DNA from: Lucinisca nassula
Lineage: Eukaryota > Mollusca > Bivalvia > Lucinida > Lucinidae
DNA length: 64,000 nt
Reading direction: 5' to 3'
NCBI GenBank assembly: GCA_963580285.1
Contig: OY757026.1
Coordinates: forward strand, 87,704,651-87,768,650
The notes below the pieces were generated by a model. It worked only from the letters and a program-made list of their open reading frames with translations, was not told the origin of the DNA and did not search any database. The position numbers and the translations under genes were made by a program. Positions 56,292 through 64,000 of the stretch are shown piece after piece. Positions within the stretch are counted from its first letter, which is position 1, and each line of letters opens with the position of its first letter.

Positions 56292-58241
56292 GACCCAAAT
56301 ATTTCGGCTGCATGGAAAAATGCATTTTCTGCTCTTTCATATTCCCAAACAAGGTTTGTTAAATCTACAAACAAAACTCCAGTTATTTTAAAACCTAATG
56401 AAACCCGAACATTAACGGGTTTAGTTAGAAATACTTCAACCATGGAAAATGCTGTCACAGAAAACAATATTTTAACTTCAGATTTTAATGTTTGTCCTCG
56501 TTTAGTATCTGTAAAGCCCAATGCAAAGACGGCTAGAGTCCCTGTAAGGATATGCAATCTTTCGGCCAGGCCTATTACTATTAAACCTAGAAGCCAACTA
56601 TGTGATTTACATGAGGTAAAAGTTGTAGAAAATGTAAATCCGTTTTCTACTTCATTTTCTCAGCGGGCTAGAACTAGTGATAGTCATGCTGAGGAAATCA
56701 AAGTAGATTTGTCAGCGGAGAACTTAACTCCTCAACAGTATACACAGGCTTCTGATTTACTTAGCCAGTGGAAGCATATTTTTTCCACTGGACCTACAGA
56801 TCTTGGTTTCACCAACCTGGTGGAACACGAGATAAACTTAAATGATCCTACTCCTTTTAAGGATCCATACAGGCGTATACCTCCGGCAATGTTTGAGGAG
56901 GTACGCCAACATTTAAAAGAAATGTTGGATGCAGGGGCTATACGAAATTCTCAAAGCCCATTTTCTTCCAACATTGTTCTTGTCCGGAAAAAAGACAATA
57001 GCCTCCGCTTTTGTATTGATTTCCGGAAGTTGAACAACAAGACAATAAAGGATGCCTATGCCTTGCCAAGAATAGAAGAGACCATTGACACGTTGTCTGG
57101 CTCGAAATACTTTTCAAAACTTGACCTTAGATCTGGCTACTGGCAGGTTGGAATCAAAGAAGGGGATAAACATAAGACTGCATTCTCTGCCGGCCCCCTA
57201 GGCTTCTTTGAATGTAATAGGATGGCCTTCGGCCTTACTAATGCACCTAGCACATTTCAGAGGCTTATGGAGCGCTGTATGGGGGACCTACACTTGAAGG
57301 AATGTCTCATTTACTTAGATGATATAATCATCTTCAGTAAGTCATTCGATGAACACATCACCAGGCTGCAAAACGTGTTCAAACCGCTTGAGCAGCACGG
57401 CTTAAAGCTCAAAGCCTCCAAGTGTGAGTTTTTCAAGACCCAAGTGCAGTACTTAGGCCACATTGTCAGTGATAAGGGTGTCCAGACAGATCCTGACAAA
57501 ATTGCAGCGTTAAAAGAATGGCCTGCCCCTTCCAATATACAAGAATTGCGTAGTTTTCTCGGTTTTGCGGGTTATTACAGGCGCTTTGTCTGTAATTACT
57601 CCAAAATTGCGAAGCCTCTCAATGACCTGTTAGTAGGACACCCAACAACCAAGAAAGCCAAGCGATCTAAGTCTGCAGTTCCTTGGTCTTGGGGGCCTGA
57701 TCAACAAACAGCTTTCGATACAATAATCGAAAAGCTTACATCACCACCAGTCTTGGCATATTCAGACTATAGCAAAGAGTTCATTTTGAACATCGATGCT
57801 AGTGGTGATGGGCTAGGTGCTGTTCTATACCAAGAACAAGATGGTATAGAACGTGTCATAGCCTATGCTAGCAGAGGTCTTAGAGCCAGTGAGTGCAATT
57901 ACCCTGCACATAAACTTGAATTTTTGGCCTTGAAATGGGCAGTGTGTGATAAATTCCATGATTACTTGTATGGAAATAAATTCACTGTTAGAACAGACAA
58001 CAATCCATTGACGTATGTTCTAACAACGGCTAAGCTAGATGCCACAGGCCATCGTTGGCTAGCCGCTCTGTCCAGTTACAATTTCAAGCTCATTTACAGG
58101 TCCGGCAAGAAAAACCAAGATGCCGATGCCCTCAGTAGATTACCATCTACTGATAAAGAGGTCCTGTTTAATGACTCTATTAAGGCCATCTGCCATCTGC
58201 CAGGCGGTATTACCCCCTCCAGAGGAGGCGCCGGCAGTTGA
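56292..58241 (+). CDS. pol: Reverse transcriptase and RNase H region of pol
   Basis: This continues the protease frame after the TAG; the first ATG is at 56442. RT motifs run in order: 'RRIPPAMFEEVRQHLKEML', 'SSNIVLVRKKDNSLRFCIDF', 'FSKLDLRSGYWQVGI', 'NRMAFGLTNAPSTFQ', the catalytic 'YLDDIIIFS' (57312-57338) and 'VQYLGHIVSDKGV', all standard for Ty3/gypsy. The connection has 'LRSFLGFAGYYRRFV'. RNase H starts at 'NIDASGDGLGAVLY' (first Asp codon 57795-57797), with 'AHKLEFLALKWAV', 'TDNNPLTYVL' and the end 'KNQDADALSRLP'. All catalytic acids expected are present. The frame then ends at TGA 58239-58241, because a 7-base tandem duplication at 58185-58198 shifts the following integrase by one base. 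Confidence 0.9.
   Translation, partial: DPNISAAWKNAFSALSYSQTRFVKSTNKTPVILKPNETRTLTGLVRNTSTMENAVTENNILTSDFNVCPRLVSVKPNAKTARVPVRICNLSARPITIKPRSQLCDLHEVKVVENVNPFSTSFSQRARTSDSHAEEIKVDLSAENLTPQQYTQASDLLSQWKHIFSTGPTDLGFTNLVEHEINLNDPTPFKDPYRRIPPAMFEEVRQHLKEMLDAGAIRNSQSPFSSNIVLVRKKDNSLRFCIDFRKLNNKTIKDAYALPRIEETIDTLSGSKYFSKLDLRSGYWQVGIKEGDKHKTAFSAGPLGFFECNRMAFGLTNAPSTFQRLMERCMGDLHLKECLIYLDDIIIFSKSFDEHITRLQNVFKPLEQHGLKLKASKCEFFKTQVQYLGHIVSDKGVQTDPDKIAALKEWPAPSNIQELRSFLGFAGYYRRFVCNYSKIAKPLNDLLVGHPTTKKAKRSKSAVPWSWGPDQQTAFDTIIEKLTSPPVLAYSDYSKEFILNIDASGDGLGAVLYQEQDGIERVIAYASRGLRASECNYPAHKLEFLALKWAVCDKFHDYLYGNKFTVRTDNNPLTYVLTTAKLDATGHRWLAALSSYNFKLIYRSGKKNQDADALSRLPSTDKEVLFNDSIKAICHLPGGITPSRGGAGS
58185..58198 (+). 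repeat. 7-bp tandem duplication at the RNase H-integrase frame change
   Basis: GCCATCT occurs twice in direct succession (58185-58191, 58192-58198), then 'gccagg'. Seven extra bases would shift the frame by +1, exactly the offset between the RNase H and integrase frames. Confidence 0.8.
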
Positions 58242-59937
58242 ATGTGTATTGGTTGCGCAGCAGTTTGACCTCACTGGTGAAGAGGTTGGCTCTGACTCTG
58301 GTTCAGATTTCAGTCAAGTTGACTGGCGTGCTGAACAAACCATTGACGGCACGTTGAGCAGAGTGAAAACCATTCTTGCCTCTGGACACAAACCTACCAA
58401 GAGACAGATTGCTCTTGAGGAGACAGAATGTCAGAAAATCTTGAAGGATTGGGACAGTCTATTTTTCAAAGACGAGGTACTTTACCGTCGTCACTCTTTA
58501 CATGGCACCTCTGTAAACCAGCTGGTATTGCCTGAGGTTTTCCGGGAGATAGCACTTAATGGTCTGCATGATGAGGCCGGCCATCAAGGCAGAGACCGCA
58601 CTATGTCCCTGGTAAAATCTCGGTTTTACTGGCCTGGGATGGATGGTGACATTGAAAAGAAAGTCCGAAACTGTCCCAGATGCATCCGAAGAAAGTCTCG
58701 AGAGCGGGCTCCAGCAAAACTTGTGACTGTAGAGTCCACTTATCCCATGGACTTGGTATGCATGGATTTTCTGTCTCTTGAGACATCAGCGGGTGGTTAC
58801 GAAAACATCTTGGTAATTACAGACCATTTCACCCGCTATGCTCAGGCCATACCAACCAAGAACCAAACGGCCAAGACAACCGCTAAAGTTCTCTTCGAAA
58901 ACTTCATCTGTCACTATGGGTTTCCATCCCGTTTACATAGTGACCAGGGCCGCAATTTTGAGAGCCAGGTTATTAAAGAGCTGTGTTCCATTGCTAACGT
59001 TGACAAGTCTAGGACTACACCCTACCATCCCATGGGTAATGGAATGCCCGAGCGCTTTAACCAGACTCTACTCAATATGTTGGGTACTTTGGAAGATGAC
59101 CAGAAGTCAAACTGGAAGTCATATGTTGCGCCCTTGGTTCATGCCTACAACTCAACCCGTCATGAGACCACTGGATTTTCCCCGCATTATTTAATGTTTG
59201 GGCGACACCCTAGACTGGCGGTTGATGCCTTTCTAGGCATAAATCCAGACAGTAGGCATGCTAACCAGACAAAGTTTGCAGCCGATCTGAAAAAGAGGCT
59301 CGACTTTGCCTATAAGACAGCCACCAAGGAGGCCCGTCGCCAGGGCAGAAGGCATAAGGAAACTTATGACCTCAAAGCTCGGGATGCCCAGCTTTTGCCC
59401 GGTGACCGGGTACTGGTGCGCAACGTCGGACTGAGGGGAAAGTGCAAGCTGGCAGATAAATGGGAGAAAGAAGTGTACTTGGTTGTTGAACAGCCAAATA
59501 CAGAGGTTCCTGTGTACGTTGTCAAACGTGAACATGGGAGGAGCATCCGAAGGATGCTGCACAGGAATCTCCTTCTTCCATTCATGGCCCTTCCAGCATC
59601 CAAACAACGCTCCCCGGATACAGATATATCACCAAATAGCAGTTCTCAACCGTCACCGGTTGAGGGTACAACTGCCGGTGATATCAATGTTCCGGGTGGA
59701 GCGGCAGGTAGTGCAGCCTCACCTGCACCAGACTCTGCAGTTCCAGATAGTGCGAACATGCTGGATGCACCGGTATCCCCTAGTGTGGTGATACCTCCAG
59801 AGAGATCGTCATTGAATCCTTTGGCGAAACCCTTCAGTCCTGCTCCGGGGTCTCAACCAGAATTGCGACCACAAATACGTCCAACAAGGCATAGGCAGAG
59901 ACCAAGGTGGCAGACAGGAGGGGACTGGTTATTTTAA
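58199..59937 (+). CDS. pol: Integrase region of pol, displaced frame
   Basis: The frame is open from before 58120, but the part that belongs to integrase starts after the duplication at 58185-58198. The zinc-binding HHCC domain is 'LHDEAGHQGRDRTMSLVKSR' with CPRC (HX4H...CX2C). The catalytic core has Asp at 58765-58767 ('CMDFLSLE'), Asp at 58942-58944 ('HSDQGRNFE') and Glu at 59050-59052 ('GMPERFNQTL'), with 35 residues between the last two: D,D35E. A GPY/chromo-like linker follows ('LLPGDRVLVRNVGLRGKCKL', 'VYVVKREHGRSIRRMLHRNL'). A Pro/Ser-rich tail ends 'RPRWQTGGDWLF'. All key residues are intact. As it stands it can be made only after a frame change. Confidence 0.9.
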
Positions 59938-61020
59938 ATTTTCGATTTTTTTTTAACTGAATTAACAGCTGACATGGTTTCCTGGTTTCCTGTGTGTGTT
60001 TTAACTATTTTAATTGAAATGTCGAGACGACATTTTTTCACAGAGGGGGAGGGGAGCGTGTGACAATTACGCTAAATATATTCTGGAGAGAGGCTTCGAA
60101 ACAAAAAGTTTTCATTTAAACGGGTTGCTGGGTTGCAGTCGAGTGACGATGCATGGCTTGTCATGGCGTCTCTGGAGAGCTTGTATGTTGTCAGAGTGCT
60201 CTTGGCACGTGCCGCACTGGAATGCAATTCTGCTGACCCTTTGTTTTTCTTTCTTAAATTCGTCTTCTGCTGGGTTGCAGTTGGTTGACGGTGCATGATT
60301 TATCATGGCGTCTCTAGAGAGCCTGTGTGTTGTTAGAGTGCCGTTGATACGTGGTGCACTTGACTGCAAACTGGTAAGAAAGTTCTAAAAAAATAAAAAA
60401 ATTCGCCTTGACATGATTTCGCGCTTGCTTGGACATGGGTTGGTTACAACCTAGGTGGGGGCTATCCCAATCAGACCGTGGCCGGTTCGTGCTTCTGACT
60501 TGTGCTTTCGTGGAAGGGTGAATAATTTCGTAAGAATTGAATAGTTCTGTTATATTTCCTCTCTCCATTCCAGCGCGTAAATAATGTATTTTTATATGAC
60601 ACTTCCATTTTGGCTGTGTTTTAGGATAAGCAATCTTAGCCTGGTTTTAATGTTTGGCCGTTTGAAGCTAAACCAGTAAGGAGTGTCCTATTACGCGCTA
60701 TCAATAAAAGATTTTTTGTCTAAGTTCTGTATATAAAGTTTTATCTTTTGCGCTGTGCATACTGTGCAGCATTTATGACAGCGCATTTTGATAAGGGTTT
60801 ACCTGGCAAAGTGTTAGGTATGATTAACTTCACTTGCTGATAAGATTCGAAGCCATATCTTTGTGTTCTTAGTTATTTTTCAGATTTTGTGTTAATAACA
60901 TACAGATCTGGCAAATTTATTTATAAGGCAAGGTGTAGTTAAAGAAATCTTTAAATCATGAGAGTTAGTTTATTTTAGTAATTTAAATGTCGGGACGACA
61001 TTTCCCGAAGAGGGGGAGAA
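59938..61020 (+). other. 3' non-coding region with two polypurine modules
   Basis: Module 1 is at 60019-60056: ATGTCGAGACGACAT then 'cacagagggggagggg', followed by TGTGACA. Module 2 is at 60987-61020: ATGTCGGGACGACAT then 'gaagagggggagaa', followed directly by the 3' LTR. Between them lies an imperfect 142-bp-period duplication (60128-60227 and 60270-60369, 'ctgggttgcag' to 'tgcaa'). No envelope-like open frame is present. Confidence 0.75.
61009..61020 (+). other. Polypurine tract
   Basis: AGAGGGGGAGAA directly precedes the TG of the 3' LTR, the position expected for the plus-strand primer. Confidence 0.85.
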
Positions 61021-61791
61021 TGTCACAGAGTGAAATTATGGAAACTGGGGAGCGCTTGTGCTTTGGACTTTCTAGTCATTTCCAGTAATTTCCCCCTAAT
61101 GATAGTCATTTTGATACTTCATAAACTCATCTTTTTCATATATCATTAAGCATTTAAGCATGTCATCATCATTAGCGCATATCTACTTCCGTGTCCTTAT
61201 GTAAGCTTCGCGCGTTTATCACGTCACTGGTTAACACCGCATGCGCACTTTCTTACACACGCCTTTGTCAGTCTAACTTTGTCTCTGGCGGAGGTAGGTC
61301 TTACGACCACCTCAAAGGACACCTATTTTATATATTCCTTATTGCTAAGGATATTTATTATATTTATCAGGTATGCGTTTACTTTATTTCATTATCATGT
61401 TGAACATTTGTAAATTATCATAATTGTCATTATTTCATGAATATTCATATTGTTGCTATTGCCTTCTCGGCCTCGGTCAGTCTAACTTTGTCTCTGGCGG
61501 AGGTAGGTCTTACGACCACCTCAAAGGACACCTATTTTATATATTCCTTATTGCTAAGGATATTTATTATATTTATCAGATGACGAGGTCGGGAAGGGAA
61601 GGTTTTTGACATCTCCAAAAACATGGAAACATCTATCTCTGTTGTCGTTAATTAACCCCGAACCCCCTCGAGACAGTGGGAGAAGTCCGGCTGTGGTCAT
61701 CCATCACCATAACATCAACATCATGTGACATCCATCCAATCAACAGTGGCCACAGCCCATCACAATCATTTATTTAAATCTACCCGCGACA
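61021..61791 (+). repeat. 3' LTR, 771 bp
   Basis: Starts TGTCACAGAG and ends CCCGCGACA; identical by eye to the 5' LTR apart from the 13 bases 'atttatttaaatc' at about 61768-61780. It carries the same pair of 104-bp blocks (61267-61370, 61476-61579). Confidence 0.95.
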
Positions 61792-61871
61792 AATAGAATT
61801 ACATTACCTGTGCATTATTGTACCTTTTGGAAATAACCCCTAACTGTTTCTGGATTATTAGGACAAACACA

Positions 61872-62853
61872 ATGAGTGGTCAGAATAACAAAGAAAAAGC
61901 TGTTACTACCACTACCACTGTTGAAATTAGGCCTGCTCCAGGCAAGGTATCAACAGTGAGTAAACCTCCTGCAAAGAGGACAATCTCAGAGTTATCTGAT
62001 ACCAGTGCAGATGAACTGTCATTAATTCATCAACAATTGGATAGCATGAATACTGACATGAAAGAGACAAAAGACAAAGTTATGAGTCTAATGTCCAAAG
62101 ATGAAGTGCAGGAGTTTATAACTAAGACAGTAGATAAGGCTATGACCTTAATGTTGGTCACTTTGGAATCAGTGATTGACACAAAGGTAAAAGAGAAAAC
62201 TAAAGAGCTGGAAGAAAAGATCAGATCTCTAGATTTTGAGAATAAAAACTTGAATGATAGATTAAAAAAGACAGAGAAAGACCTTAAAACATGTCAAGAG
62301 AAAACAATGACCTGTGAGATTATAGCCAGAACATCTGCTCAGAAAAGCAACTATAATGAGCAGTATTCAAGAAAAAATAATATAAAGATCATGAACTTAG
62401 CAGAAACAGAGAATGCAACAGAGACTACGCTGACACACACAGTCTGCACAGAGCTGTTGGCCAGGGGTAATGTGGATCTGAACCCTGATGATATCATGGC
62501 CATACACAGAATACCAGGTAAACCAAGGATGCCCAATCCAGTTCTGATAAAGCTTAGGAACAACTCTGTAAAGACAAAAAAACATGAAACAGAGGAGATC
62601 TATGAAAGCGGCTGGTCACAAATTAGTAGACGATGTGACCAAACTGAATACCGGGCTTATTGGACGGCTGCTCAAGCACGAAAAAATTGAATCAGCTTGG
62701 TACTTCAATGGGGCAGTTTATGGCAAGTCGACAGAAGGGAAGAGGCATAAGTTTGACATATACTGTAACATTGACTCTGTAATAAATGGGACCGCAGCTG
62801 AAAGAAGGAGGGAGGAGGAAACTGAGATGGAAATCGTTGTTCTTGAGGCCTGA
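61872..62853 (+). pseudogene. LINE ORF1-like protein frame, single frameshift
   Basis: From ATG 61872 a Ser/Thr-rich start is followed by a long coiled coil (residues about 50-155, with 'LSLIHQQLDSMNTDMKET' and 'KTKELEEKIRSLDFENKNL'), then an RRM-like part from 'NEQYSRKNNIKIMNLAE' to 'DDIMAIHRIPGKPRMPNPV'. That is the coiled coil plus RRM plus C-terminal domain plan of LINE ORF1 RNA chaperones. An A7 run at 62576-62582 holds a one-base frame change; the conserved continuation ('LVDDVTKLNTGLIGRLL', 'WYFNGAVYGKSTEGKRHKF') is in the next frame and ends at 62853. No reverse transcriptase follows. 'aataaaagtg' at 62980 could be a poly(A) signal. It may be a dead LINE piece, or a solitary retrocopied gene if the A-run is a sequencing error. 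Confidence 0.7.
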
Positions 62854-63135
62854 AAAATTTGACTTGATGAAACAGCTAACAGCTGTATAGATACTAGTCT
62901 TCACACTGGAAAATTATAAAAATGAACTTGGATATTATTAATAGTTTTATTATGATACTCTATGTGTGTGAAAGATGGAATAAAAGTGTTTTCTTTTAAA
63001 CTAAATAAAAAGCAGTGTTATGGGTATACATAAAAATATCAGTGACAATAAAGTGAAATAAACATTTACAGGATTTACTATGGACACACATTATAGGTAA
63101 ATCTTGCATTATATTATAAAGGCGAGATAAATATT
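62854..63135. other. Downstream flank of the ORF1-like frame
   Basis: AT-rich, with 'ggaataaaagtg' near 62979. 'catttacaggatttactatg' near 63062 recurs near 63739, part of a local duplication. Confidence 0.45.
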
Positions 63136-63360
63136 TTTGTCCTTGACCTGCTGAACTTTTCTTTTTTTTTTTTTTTTTTTTGTTTCTTTCTTTTTCCACA
63201 CCAATTTCGGGCTATAAACCAATCTGATAGCTAAGTTAAAGGTAATTTCTCAGTTTTGCAAGCCAAATTGCAAGCAGGGTGGATTCTGATCAGATGTCTC
63301 TTCCTCTGATCTGGATCTACACTGTTTTTGCAACCACAGTTTGGCAGGACAAGGACAGGT
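63136..63360. mobile_element. TTAA-type MITE family T relative, copy a
   Basis: 'tccttgacctgctgaac', 'gtggattctgatcagatgtc', 'cctctgatctggatctac' and 'ggcaggacaaggaca' follow the family T plan. A 20-base T run lies at 63162-63181. Confidence 0.6.
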
Positions 63361-63499
63361 TTCATCTTCTGCTTACGCAAGCTAGTTATGTTCTTCACAG
63401 AGCTGACATCACGGTATATATATATATGCTTGGTCCTTTGGATGCCAAGAGGATCTATCTCAAAATGCCTGAATATGTGGTCTGCAGTTCTGTATATTT

Positions 63500-63665
63500 T
63501 TGCATACAGGCAAATGCTGTGGACCCTGGTCGGGCTGGTCCTAGAGGATCAGTCTGATCTGGATCCAAAACATTTGCAACAATTTCCTTTAAAGTTATCA
63601 GTGGGCAGCAAAGCAGATGACAGCTGTTCTGATTGGCATTTTTATTAGAGTTGAATGTCATATAT
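63500..63665. repeat. Family T fragment
   Basis: 'ctgtggaccctggtcgg', 'gatcagtctgatctggatcc' and 'catttgcaacaatttcc' resemble the middle and right part of family T. Confidence 0.4.
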
Positions 63666-63734
63666 TAATGAGCAATGGAGGTTTTCAGGCAATTCCTCAT
63701 TTTCTTATTCTGCAAGCAGTGATAAAGTGAAAAA

Positions 63735-64000
63735 AACCATTTACAGGATTTACAATGGACAAACATTATAGGTAAATCTTGCATTAGATAAATATTTTTG
63801 TCCTTGACCTGCTGAACTTTTTCTTTTTTTTTTTGACCACACCCATTTCAGGCTGTAAACCAATCTGATAGTTACGTTTAAGGTAATTTTTTCAGTTTTG
63901 CAAGCCAAATTGCAAGCAGTGTGGATTCTGATCAGATGTCTCTTCCTCTGATCTGGATCTACTCTGTTTGCAATCACAGTTTGGCAGGACAAGGACAAGT
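63735..64000. mobile_element. TTAA-type MITE family T relative, copy b (cut by window end)
   Basis: It repeats 63062-63355 almost unit for unit ('ttacaggatttacaatgg', 'gtggattctgatcagatgtc', 'ggcaggacaaggaca') about 660 bp later, so the whole block was duplicated. Confidence 0.6.

Larger units (their letters stand above)
50744..61791 (+). mobile_element. Ty3/gypsy-type LTR retrotransposon, complete, about 11.05 kb
   Basis: Order: 5' LTR, primer binding site, 2.3-kb leader, gag, protease, reverse transcriptase, RNase H, integrase, 1.1-kb 3' region, polypurine tract, 3' LTR. Integrase lies after RNase H, the Ty3/gypsy order. LTRs are TG...CA, and AATA lies directly outside both (50740-50743, 61792-61795), a 4-bp target duplication. 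The LTRs read the same base for base apart from 13 bases, so the insertion is recent. Pol has a stop and a frame change (separate entries). No envelope-like frame is seen in the 3' region. Confidence 0.95.

Noticed and set aside
59938..61020. Possible envelope gene in the long 3' region
   Set aside because: The longest open frames are under 100 codons and have no signal peptide or membrane anchor, so an errantivirus-like env is not supported.
50744..61791. Identity with the clam Steamer element
   Set aside because: From memory Steamer is about 5 kb with short LTRs; this element is 11 kb with ~760-bp LTRs, an RG-tailed gag and a long leader.

Overview
The window looks like repeat-dense intergenic and intronic DNA from a lophotrochozoan animal, most probably a bivalve mollusc. 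The grounds are the AT-rich composition, AG/GT-bounded small exons, many tRNA-headed SINEs, Penelope-like retroelement pieces, and tandem-core elements opening with 'aacaagagggccatgatggcc', which I associate with bivalve genomes. That last link is recall, not a search. Nothing prokaryotic is present.

Layout. 1-2620: a tandem-core element set into an older minisatellite. 3896-11645: a nested complex in which inverted arms enclose a ~164-bp tandem array that is split by a 3.9-kb long-TIR element (6644-10521) carrying two nested SINEs. 11885-17640: palindromic MITEs, a decayed tandem array hit by Penelope-like elements, and a 261-bp tandem repeat. 17651-19418: a dimeric-repeat element. 19786-37460: SINEs, MITEs, Penelope 3' ends and long dispersed repeats. 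37594-39014: two sister TTAA-flanked elements. 39337-41027 and 43215-50490: further tandem-core elements. 50744-61791: a complete 11-kb Ty3/gypsy-type LTR retrotransposon. 61872-62853: a LINE ORF1-like frame whose upstream region the LTR element entered.

Host gene. Five exons on the minus strand (41363 down to 23834) carry AG/GT splice borders, all in phase 1, and encode a Glu/Gln-rich protein tail of about 190 residues. Its upstream exons are not visible. Most of 23.8-41.4 kb is therefore its introns.

LTR element. It has TG..CA LTRs that read identical apart from one 13-bp indel, an AATA target duplication, a tRNA-Lys-type primer site and a polypurine tract. Gag has a PNMA/Arc-like capsid region and an arginine-glycine tail in place of zinc knuckles. 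Protease, reverse transcriptase, RNase H and a D,D35E integrase follow. Pol carries an in-frame TAG and a frame change at a 7-bp tandem duplication, which is odd for an insertion this young.
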